A stretch of DNA of 64,000 nucleotides. Source: Hwangdonia seohaensis. GTDB taxonomy: Bacteria; Bacteroidota; Bacteroidia; Flavobacteriales; Flavobacteriaceae. Where the stretch lies: assembly GCF_031932625.1 (NCBI RefSeq), contig NZ_JAVSCK010000005.1, positions 1 through 64,000 on the forward strand, given 5' to 3'. This document shows, piece by piece, positions 30,149 through 37,962 of the stretch. Both the position numbers and the translations under genes were made by a program. Every line of letters begins with the position of its first letter. Position 1 is the stretch's first letter. The notes below the pieces were generated by a model. It was given only the letters and a program-made list of their open reading frames with translations, was not told the origin of the DNA and did not search any database.

Positions 30149-31606
30149 ATGGAAGAACTATCAAAACATTTTATAAATAATAATAGAAGGCATTTTCTAA
30201 AAAAAGTGGGCTTGGGCATTGGCGGATTAGCGGCGGCATCTTTATTAGACCCTTTTCCTTCCTTCGGAAATAATAGTCAACTAAATCCAACGGGTTTAAA
30301 TTTACCCCATTTTGCACCAAAAGCAAAACGTGTTATCTACTTATTCCAAAGTGGTGGCCCTTCACAATTAGAGCTTTTCGATTACAAACCACTATTAAAT
30401 AAAATGCGCGGACAAGACCTTCCGGATTCCGTTAGACAAGGGCAACGTTTAACGGGAATGACCTCGGGCCAAGAAAGTTTCCCGTTAGTTGGCAGCAACT
30501 TTAAATTCGATCAATATGGCGAATCTAGAGCGTGGGTAAGTAGTTTGATGCCTTACACGGCCAAGGTTGTAGATGAGTTGTGTTTTATAAAATCAATGCA
30601 CACCGAAGCTATAAATCACGATCCGGCCATTACTTTTTTTCAAACAGGTTCCCAACAACCCGGTCGACCAAGTTTAGGGTCGTGGATGAGTTACGGATTG
30701 GGAAGCCTTAATGATAATTTGCCCACATTTTCAGTGTTATTATCCAGAGGCACCGGTCGCCCTTTTTCTCAACCGCTGTATTCTCGACTTTGGGGCAATG
30801 GGTTTTTAAGCTCTTTACATCAAGGGGTTCAATTTAGGTCGGGTAAAGATCCGGTACTTTATTTAAAAGACCCCGATGGCATGTCGAGAGCCCAACGGCG
30901 CGCCATGCTCGACCATATTAGCGAATTAAACCAAAAACAAGAGGCCGAATTTGGTGACCCAGAAATCAATAGTCGCATTGCGCAATACGAAATGGCATAT
31001 CGCATGCAAACTTCGGTTCCAGAAACCATGAATATTGAAGAAGAACCAGAGCACATCATCCAAATGTATGGTGCAAATGCCATGGTTCCCGGTACTTATG
31101 CAGCAAACTGTTTGTTGGCCAGACGCATGGCCGAACGCGATGTGCGGTTTATACAATTGTATCACATGGGTTGGGACCAGCATTTCGATTTACCTTCACA
31201 AATAGAAAAACAGGCTAAAGATATTGATCAGGCTACGGCGGCACTCATTATGGATTTAAAACAACGCGGATTACTTGAAGATACTTTAGTGGTTTGGGGT
31301 GGCGAGTTTGGACGAACCAATTATAGCCAAGGGACTTTAACCGATATGAATTACGGCAGGGACCATCATCCAAAATGCTTTACCATGTTTATGGCCGGCG
31401 GCGGTGTAAAACCCGGATTTACTTACGGAGAAACCGATGATTTTGGTTATAACATTGCCAAAGACCCTATGCATGTACACGATTTGCAGGCCACGATAAT
31501 GCATTTAATGGGGGTTGACCACACCAAATTCACGTACAAACACCAAGGCAGACGCTTTAGGCTCACCGATGTTTCGGGGCACGTGGTTCACGATATTTTA
31601 TCCTAA
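30149..31606 (+). CDS. DUF1501 protein, Tat-exported, alkaline-phosphatase/sulfatase-like fold
   Basis: 485 aa. The N-terminus NNRRHFLKKVGLGIGGLAAAS is a twin-arginine signal (RR-x-FLKK), implying export in folded form, often with cofactor or metal. DUF1501 belongs to the alkaline-phosphatase-like superfamily: YLFQSGGPSQLELFD (~67), AINHDPAITFFQTG (~155), VVWGGEFGRT (~380) and GRDHHPKCF (~405) hold the Asp/His residues expected for a metal site. There is no sulfatase Cys motif, so it is not a type I sulfatase. It is the usual genomic partner of PSD1 proteins; the pair is assumed to act together, but the reaction is unknown. Confidence 0.9.
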   Translation: MEELSKHFINNNRRHFLKKVGLGIGGLAAASLLDPFPSFGNNSQLNPTGLNLPHFAPKAKRVIYLFQSGGPSQLELFDYKPLLNKMRGQDLPDSVRQGQRLTGMTSGQESFPLVGSNFKFDQYGESRAWVSSLMPYTAKVVDELCFIKSMHTEAINHDPAITFFQTGSQQPGRPSLGSWMSYGLGSLNDNLPTFSVLLSRGTGRPFSQPLYSRLWGNGFLSSLHQGVQFRSGKDPVLYLKDPDGMSRAQRRAMLDHISELNQKQEAEFGDPEINSRIAQYEMAYRMQTSVPETMNIEEEPEHIIQMYGANAMVPGTYAANCLLARRMAERDVRFIQLYHMGWDQHFDLPSQIEKQAKDIDQATAALIMDLKQRGLLEDTLVVWGGEFGRTNYSQGTLTDMNYGRDHHPKCFTMFMAGGGVKPGFTYGETDDFGYNIAKDPMHVHDLQATIMHLMGVDHTKFTYKHQGRRFRLTDVSGHVVHDILS

Positions 31607-31615
31607 GATTTTACT

Positions 31616-32656
31616 ATGAGCCGCAGACAATTTTTAAAGCAGTCGTCATTGTTTTCATTGGGCATATTAACTTATCCCATGTCTGGTAATGCATTGGAAT
31701 TTTCTAAAAACGATGTGATTATTGGGCACAATACGCACCGCTATAAAGTCAATATGAACTGGGGAAATCTCGATACACTAAAAACACCTGTAAAAGATTG
31801 CCACGAAATGGTTCAAGATTCAAAAGGGCGCATCGTTTTGTTAACCAACCACACAAAAAACAATATCATTATTTACGATAAATCCGGTAAACTCGTTTCA
31901 ACTTGGGGAACACAATATCCGGGTGGTCATGGGTTGACTTTAATGAAAGAAAACGGCGAGGATTTTTTGCTGATTACAGATTACGAAAGGCACCAAGTGA
32001 TAAAAACAACTATAGACGGAAAAGTGGTTTTTGAAATTGATTATCCTGCGGAAACAGGAAAATATAATGACAAAGCGGAGTTTAAACCTACCGAAACAAC
32101 CGTTTTGGAAAACGGGGATTTTTATGTGGCCGATGGGTACGGAAATCAGTACATATTGCATTATAATCACAAAGGGGAACTGCTCAATGTTTTCGGCGGA
32201 CGCGGCACAGAAAACGGTCAGTTTTTAAACGCCCACGGAATTTGCTATGATAATAGGGATAAAAACAAGCCATCACTTTTAATTTCGGCCAGGGAAATGA
32301 ATGTGTTAAAACGATTCGATTTAAAGGGCAACTATTTGGAATCCATTCCAGTTCCGGGTGCATTAATTTGCCGACCGGTAATTCATAAAAACGATATTTA
32401 TTTTGCGGTGCTAAAATCTAAGAACGCACCTAATAGCGATTCTGGTTTTTTATTGATTATGAACGAAAAAAACGAGGTTGTTTCGTGTCCCGGAGCAACC
32501 TTGCCAGAATACAAAAACAATACCTTAGAAGAGTTATATCAAACCGTAAGATTGTTCCAGCATCCGCACGATGTATGTATTGATGACGACGAAAATATTT
32601 ATGTGGCACAATGGAATTCGGGTCAAACCTATCCTATAAAACTAACGCGTGTATGA
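31616..32656 (+). CDS. NHL-repeat beta-propeller protein with Tat signal
   Basis: 346 aa. MSRRQFLKQSSLFSLGILT is a second twin-arginine-like signal 10 bp after the DUF1501 gene. The rest is a six-bladed NHL-type propeller: repeated blocks such as DSKGRIVLLTNH, ENGDFYVADGYGNQYILHY, GGRGTENGQFLNAHGICYD and HPHDVCIDDDENIYVAQW. Such propellers bind partners or act as lyases/lactonases; no active site can be assigned. The block FxxPHGIC..D, with HPHDVC near the C-terminus, is typical of the repeat family found beside PSD1/DUF1501 genes. Its stop overlaps the next start (ATGA). Confidence 0.8.
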   Translation: MSRRQFLKQSSLFSLGILTYPMSGNALEFSKNDVIIGHNTHRYKVNMNWGNLDTLKTPVKDCHEMVQDSKGRIVLLTNHTKNNIIIYDKSGKLVSTWGTQYPGGHGLTLMKENGEDFLLITDYERHQVIKTTIDGKVVFEIDYPAETGKYNDKAEFKPTETTVLENGDFYVADGYGNQYILHYNHKGELLNVFGGRGTENGQFLNAHGICYDNRDKNKPSLLISAREMNVLKRFDLKGNYLESIPVPGALICRPVIHKNDIYFAVLKSKNAPNSDSGFLLIMNEKNEVVSCPGATLPEYKNNTLEELYQTVRLFQHPHDVCIDDDENIYVAQWNSGQTYPIKLTRV

Positions 32657-33441
32657 GATTGTTAATACAATTATGCTTTGTGTTTTTTGTGATGCTTAGT
32701 TGCAAACAGCCAACCGAAACCAAGTTTTTACAGCAAAACACCATTAGTTTAGCACAACCCCGCGTTATAACCAACAAAACGTTTATTGATTCTTTTGTTA
32801 CCATTCAAGCGCAGTTAAAGGTAGATGATGTGGTTATCCGTTACACCTCAAATGGAGAGGAACCCAGTTTGAATTCGGAAAAATACACGCAGCCCATTCA
32901 AGCTGTAAATCCTGGAGTTTATAAATTTAAAGCCTTTCATAACCATTGGAAACCAAGCGAGGTTACCGAGGTTGAACTCTTTAAAAAAGGCCTATCAGCC
33001 GATGGTATTTTATGGCACACAAAAGCCTCGGAAAAGTATAACGGACAAGGTGAAAAAACATTAATCAATCAAACCAAAGCATCATTGAATTTTACGGATA
33101 ATGAATGGGTTGGATTTGACACCACCGCAATTTCGACCGTTAAATTCAACAAAAAAACCTATGTAAAATCTGTTACAATAAGTTATTTGAACGATGCGGC
33201 ATCATGGATATTTCCTCCAGAACGAATTATACTGTTTATCAATAACGATTTAAAAAAAGAACACGTTATAAAACCGTTAAACCAACTTGTTGACAGAAAA
33301 AACGAAACGGTAATAATTCCTGTTGAAGCTGAAGTTTCATCATTAAAAATTCAAGTGAATAACCGGCAATCCATACCAGAATGGCACGAAGGAAAAGGAC
33401 AAAAAGCATGGTTGTTTATAGACGAATTTATTTTTAACTAA
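32653..33441 (+). CDS. Lipoprotein with chitobiase-type Ig and discoidin-like domains
   Basis: 262 aa from ATG 32653, which overlaps the preceding TGA and yields a clean lipoprotein signal MRLLIQLCFVFFVMLSC; a longer frame starting upstream would lie inside the NHL gene. An Ig-like CHB_HEX domain (~30-110; YTSNGEEPSLNSEKYTQPI) is followed by a discoidin-like domain (~120-262) ending EWHEGKGQKAWLFIDEFI. Nothing catalytic is visible. The protein consists solely of the two domains that form the C-terminal tails of the GH20 at 25357 and the membrane protein at 33458, so it may be a surface sugar-binding or scaffold protein of this block (inference). Confidence 0.75.
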   Translation: MRLLIQLCFVFFVMLSCKQPTETKFLQQNTISLAQPRVITNKTFIDSFVTIQAQLKVDDVVIRYTSNGEEPSLNSEKYTQPIQAVNPGVYKFKAFHNHWKPSEVTEVELFKKGLSADGILWHTKASEKYNGQGEKTLINQTKASLNFTDNEWVGFDTTAISTVKFNKKTYVKSVTISYLNDAASWIFPPERIILFINNDLKKEHVIKPLNQLVDRKNETVIIPVEAEVSSLKIQVNNRQSIPEWHEGKGQKAWLFIDEFIFN

Positions 33442-33457
33442 TACTTATAATTTGAGG

Positions 33458-35581
33458 ATGATTAAAAACTTTAAAACACAAATTATTTTTATTATATGCG
33501 TATTTGTTTTTAATGCGACTTATGCCGATAATGCCGAAGAAGTTCCAAGATTTGTGTTGGCATTAGGGCGCTTTCATCCATTAATTTTACACTTGCCAAT
33601 TGGCGCATTATTGCTTACTTTTTTCTTGGATGTTATGGGAAGATTACGAAAAAACTATCCCAAAACCACCATAAAATACGCTTTGGGGTTTTCATCATTT
33701 TTTTCAATTTTAGCCTGTATTTTAGGCTACTTTTTATCTTTAGAAGGTGGTTATTCAGAAGATGTATTGGATGTTCATTTTTGGACCGGAATAACATCAG
33801 CTGTTTTAATTACCATGTTATTTCTCTTGGCCGACAAAAAAGGAAAACTCATCAAGCAATTATTCTTTCCTTTTTTTGTAGTCACTTTGGTTTTAATAAG
33901 TGTCGCGGGGCATTACGGTAGTGTTTTAACACATGGCGATAATTTTATAACAGAACATATAAAACCTTTGCCAAAAGCAAAAACCATCACACATATTGAT
34001 AGTTTGAATATGTATGAAGATGTGGTTATAAAAATATTTGATGATAAATGTATTCAATGCCATAATACGTCAAAAAGAAAGGGCGAATTGGCATTGCATT
34101 CCAAAGAAAGTATATTAAAAGGTGGTGAATCTGGCGATGTTATCACACTAGGAAATGCAGGCGAAAGCATGTTGTATAAACATCTTTTGTTGCCAATTAC
34201 CGATGAAAAACATATGCCGCCTGAAGGAAAGCCTCAACTAACTAAAGACGAGATTTGGCTTATTGAATATTGGTTAAATAAGAGCAAAAACTTTAATACT
34301 AAGGTGGTCGCTATGCCAAAAAACGATACTTTAAACACACTGCTGAACAACTATTTGGTTTTCAATAAAAAGAAAATTAAAGAGGCTTCTTTAAACGATA
34401 TTCAAAAGGTTGAAACCGCTGGGTTTTTAGTTCGGAAATTAGTGCCCAATCAACCGGAATTATGGGTAAAATTCAACAAAGACAGTATATCCAAAAAAGC
34501 GTTTAAAACCTTGGCAAATTTAAAAGAACAAATTGTAGAATTGGATTTGAGCAACTCCGCGTTAACGGATGCCATGACATCGGAAATTAAAAAATTTAAT
34601 AATTTGGAAAAGCTAGATGTGAGTACCACTCAAATTACCGATAAAACTTTATCGTATTTAAAGGATTTAAAAGCGCTTAAAACATTAAATTTAGTTAACA
34701 CAGCGGTGAGTGAAAAGGGTTTGAATCAACTATTGACATCCAATACTTTGGATAATATTTTCGTGTGGAAAACAGGTGTAACCAAAACCGAAGCAAAGCA
34801 AATTCAAGATAAATTCAAGGTCAATTTAAATAACGGTATAGCTCAAGATTTTGTAGAAATTACGCATCTAAAAGCACCAGAAATACTAACCAAAAACACC
34901 TTGTTTACCGATACGATCTCCGTTCGGTTGGATTCAAAATTAAAAGCCACAAAAATTTTCTATACCCTAGACGGTACCGAGCCAGATTCAACGGCTTTGG
35001 TTTACAAAGCTCCAATTTTAATAGACACCACTACAAGCATCGCTATAAAAGCTTATAAGGAAGGATGGTTACCCAGTAAAACCATTAAAACAGACTTTAT
35101 AAAAGTAAATCATAAAGTTGCAGATTTTACCCTTTTACACAATCCTGAAAAGCAATATTTTGGACCAAAAAAGCTATTTGATTTTAAATTAGGGTCTGAA
35201 AACTTTAAAGATGAAAAATGGAATGGTTACCTTGGTAACGACTTAAACGCAACCATAGATTTGGGCGATAAAAGAACTGTTAACGCCATTTCGGTTAATT
35301 GTTTAGGACGATCTAGAGATTGGATTATGTTTCCAAAAACCATTCAAGTTTTTGCGTCTTCAAACAAAACCTCTGGGTTTAAACTAGTTGGCTCTTTGTC
35401 GATTAAAGAAGATGAAAAAAACGATTCGACAAAAATAAAACAGTTTATGGTAAAAATGCCAAAACCTACTGAGGCACAATACTTTAAAGTGATTGCTAAA
35501 AACCCTAAAACATTACCAAAATGGCATGAAGGTTCTGGCAATCCACCTTGGATATTTGTTGATGAAGTTATAATTTGGTAA
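33458..35581 (+). CDS. Membrane cytochrome protein: DUF2231, PSCyt1, LRR-like, Ig and discoidin-like domains
   Basis: 707 aa from ATG 33458, preferred to TTG 33452. A hydrophobic signal (...FVFNATYA) is followed by about four membrane helices (~30-150; GRFHPLILHLPIGALLLTFF marks DUF2231). A cytochrome domain has CIQCH (C198, C201, H202) and the later HMPPEGKPQL typical of PSCyt1, with Met as possible second heme ligand. Residues ~290-420 are leucine-rich-repeat-like (LEKLDVSTTQITDKTL), then an Ig-like YTLDGTEPDS domain and a discoidin-like domain (~550-707) ending WHEGSGNPPWIFVDEVI. It may pass electrons from the exported PSD1/DUF1501 proteins to the membrane (inference). The fusion joins electron transfer and glycan-recognition-like modules in one chain. 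Confidence 0.8.
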   Translation: MIKNFKTQIIFIICVFVFNATYADNAEEVPRFVLALGRFHPLILHLPIGALLLTFFLDVMGRLRKNYPKTTIKYALGFSSFFSILACILGYFLSLEGGYSEDVLDVHFWTGITSAVLITMLFLLADKKGKLIKQLFFPFFVVTLVLISVAGHYGSVLTHGDNFITEHIKPLPKAKTITHIDSLNMYEDVVIKIFDDKCIQCHNTSKRKGELALHSKESILKGGESGDVITLGNAGESMLYKHLLLPITDEKHMPPEGKPQLTKDEIWLIEYWLNKSKNFNTKVVAMPKNDTLNTLLNNYLVFNKKKIKEASLNDIQKVETAGFLVRKLVPNQPELWVKFNKDSISKKAFKTLANLKEQIVELDLSNSALTDAMTSEIKKFNNLEKLDVSTTQITDKTLSYLKDLKALKTLNLVNTAVSEKGLNQLLTSNTLDNIFVWKTGVTKTEAKQIQDKFKVNLNNGIAQDFVEITHLKAPEILTKNTLFTDTISVRLDSKLKATKIFYTLDGTEPDSTALVYKAPILIDTTTSIAIKAYKEGWLPSKTIKTDFIKVNHKVADFTLLHNPEKQYFGPKKLFDFKLGSENFKDEKWNGYLGNDLNATIDLGDKRTVNAISVNCLGRSRDWIMFPKTIQVFASSNKTSGFKLVGSLSIKEDEKNDSTKIKQFMVKMPKPTEAQYFKVIAKNPKTLPKWHEGSGNPPWIFVDEVIIW

Positions 35582-35612
35582 CATTGAAAACGGACTAATA
35601 ATTGAACTAAAA

Positions 35613-37943
35613 ATGATAAGATTAAACGCTAAAATTATACTAATTTTAAGTGTGCTTTTTTTTATGGCATGCGATAAAAAAACCAATACTGTTGTAGTTA
35701 AAAGCCAACAAGCAGAAAATCTGATTGACCATGTAAATCCGCTTATGGGTACAGATTCAGAGTTTAGCTTATCCAACGGAAACACCTATCCAGCCATTGC
35801 AACCCCGTGGGGCATGAATTTTTGGACGCCGCAAACCGCCAAAATGGGCGACGGATGGGCTTACAAATACGACGACTATACCATTAGAGGCATCAAACAA
35901 ACCCACCAACCAAGTCCTTGGATTAACGATTACGCAGCTTTTTCGTTAATGGCGGTAACGGGCGATTTAAAATATAAAGAAGACGAGCGCATTTCTTATT
36001 TTTCGCATAAAGCAGAAGTGGTTAAGCCCAATTATTATAGCGTCTATCTCGCAGATTATGATGTAACAGCCGAGGTTTCGCCAACCGAACGTGCGGCGCA
36101 TTTCAGATTTACATTCCCAGAATCTGATTCGTCTTTTATTTTGTTGGATGCTTTTTTTAAAGGCTCGATGGTAAAGATTATCCCCGAGGAGCGTAAAATA
36201 ATTGGTTATTGCCGTAACAACAGTGGCGGGGTGCCAGATAATTTCCACAACTATTTTGTAGCTGAATTTGATAAGGATTTTGAGCTAAACCACACTTGGG
36301 GCGACGATTGGAATCTCGTTAAAAACTCAATAAATAATGAAGGCGAACATGTGGGCGCCATTATAGGTTTTAAAACCAAAAAAGGCGAGCAGGTTCATGT
36401 AAAAGTAGCCTCGTCATTTATTAGTCATGAGCAAGCGGCATTAAATTTAAAGACCGAAATTGGTAACGATTCCTTCGAAAACACTAAGGAAAAAGCTAGA
36501 GCGGCTTGGGAAAAAGAGTTGCAGAGAATCGTTATTGAAGACGATAATATCGATAATATCAGAACTTTTTATTCCTGTTTATACCGTGTTTTGTTATTTC
36601 CACGGAAGTTTTACGAATACGATGCCAACGGTAATATTATGCATTATAGCCCATACAATGGCGAGGTTTTACCGGGTTACATGTTTACCGATAACGGGTT
36701 TTGGGACACTTTTAGAGCCGTATTCCCATTCTTTAATATGATGTATCCTGAGCTAAACACCCAAATTATGGAAGGTTTGGCAAACACCTATAAAGAGTCT
36801 GGTTGGCTGCCAGAATGGGCAAGCCCCGGACATCGCGATTGCATGATTGGTTCAAATTCCGCCACTATTGTTGCCGATGCCTTTTTAAAAGGAAAAATGA
36901 ATAAAAAGGATGTAGATGTCTTGTTTGAAGCTGTTTTAAAAAATGCAAATGTGGGCGATGGTCGTCCGGAAAATTCTGTTGGTCGTGCCGGTTTAAGCTA
37001 TTACAACACGTTGGGTTATGTGCCTTACGATGTGGGTATTCACGAAAATGCCGCACGAACATTGGAATATGCATTCGCCGATTTTACCATTGCAAAAATG
37101 GCTGAAAAATTAGGGAAACAAAATCTGGCTAAGGATTTTTACAGCAAATCCAATAACTATAAAAATTTGTTCGACCCGTCAACAAACTTGATGCGTGGCA
37201 AAAATGAAGATGGCACATTTCAAACACCATTTAATCCTTTAAAATGGGGCGATGCCTTTACCGAAGGAAACAGTTTGCACTATACTTGGTCGGTTTTTCA
37301 CGATACCCAAGGCTTGATTGATTTAATGGGCGGCAAAGCAAATTTTGAAGCTAAATTAGATGAGGTTTTCGATATGCCACCAGATTTTGATGCCTCGTAT
37401 TACGGATTCACCATTCACGAAATCCGCGAAATGCAAATAGCCAATATGGGCAATTATGCGCACGGTAATCAACCCATTCAGCACATGATTTACCTGTACA
37501 ATTACGCCAATGCATCGTATAAAGCACAAGAAAAAGTACGGGATGTGTTAACTAAATTATACAGCGCTACCCCCGATGGGTATTGTGGTGATGAGGATAA
37601 CGGGCAAACATCGGCGTGGTACGTGTACAGCGCTTTAGGCTTTTATCCGGTAACGCCCGGAATCAATCAATATGTTATAGGCAGTCCGTTGTTCAAAAAA
37701 GCGACCCTTCAATTGGAAAATGGAAATACCTTTAAAATTTCAGCCCCTAACAATTCAAAAGACAATGTTTTTATAGAAGGTGTTTTATTGAACGGAAAGC
37801 CGTGGAACAACAGTTTTGTCAATTTTGAAGATATTCAGAATGGCGGTCATTTGGAATTTGATATGAATAGTACACCAAATAAGGACTGGGCCAACAAGCC
37901 GGAAAACACGCCGTTTTCAATGAGCAAATCAGTTAAAGAATAA
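35613..37943 (+). CDS. GH92 family lipoprotein, divergent (third of four)
   Basis: 776 aa, lipobox ...SVLFFMAC. Signature reads HVNPLMGTDSEFSLSNGNTYP, longer than in the first two GH92s. Likely acid E551 (TEGNSLHY) and base D662 (GDEDNGQTSAW) remain, so it should be active. The usual HGNEPSHH is HGNQPIQH, and the Trp-containing loop reads GDGWAYKYDDY followed by QTHQPSPWIND. In characterised GH92s the Glu of this motif and the Trp are tied to alpha-1,2 specificity, so this enzyme probably cuts alpha-1,3, alpha-1,6 or another mannosidic linkage (inference). It lies 31 bp after the cytochrome membrane gene and continues the same transcript. Confidence 0.93.
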   Translation: MIRLNAKIILILSVLFFMACDKKTNTVVVKSQQAENLIDHVNPLMGTDSEFSLSNGNTYPAIATPWGMNFWTPQTAKMGDGWAYKYDDYTIRGIKQTHQPSPWINDYAAFSLMAVTGDLKYKEDERISYFSHKAEVVKPNYYSVYLADYDVTAEVSPTERAAHFRFTFPESDSSFILLDAFFKGSMVKIIPEERKIIGYCRNNSGGVPDNFHNYFVAEFDKDFELNHTWGDDWNLVKNSINNEGEHVGAIIGFKTKKGEQVHVKVASSFISHEQAALNLKTEIGNDSFENTKEKARAAWEKELQRIVIEDDNIDNIRTFYSCLYRVLLFPRKFYEYDANGNIMHYSPYNGEVLPGYMFTDNGFWDTFRAVFPFFNMMYPELNTQIMEGLANTYKESGWLPEWASPGHRDCMIGSNSATIVADAFLKGKMNKKDVDVLFEAVLKNANVGDGRPENSVGRAGLSYYNTLGYVPYDVGIHENAARTLEYAFADFTIAKMAEKLGKQNLAKDFYSKSNNYKNLFDPSTNLMRGKNEDGTFQTPFNPLKWGDAFTEGNSLHYTWSVFHDTQGLIDLMGGKANFEAKLDEVFDMPPDFDASYYGFTIHEIREMQIANMGNYAHGNQPIQHMIYLYNYANASYKAQEKVRDVLTKLYSATPDGYCGDEDNGQTSAWYVYSALGFYPVTPGINQYVIGSPLFKKATLQLENGNTFKISAPNNSKDNVFIEGVLLNGKPWNNSFVNFEDIQNGGHLEFDMNSTPNKDWANKPENTPFSMSKSVKE

Positions 37944-37962
37944 AAAAATATAACAGATTATT

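Noticed and set aside
30149..31606. DUF1501 gene considered as a sulfatase
   Set aside because: It shares the superfamily fold pattern but lacks the Cys/Ser-x-Pro/Ala-x-Arg modification site.
32611..32652. Upstream extension of the small lipoprotein gene
   Set aside because: It would lie within the NHL gene and put hydrophilic residues before a perfect lipoprotein signal starting at 32653.
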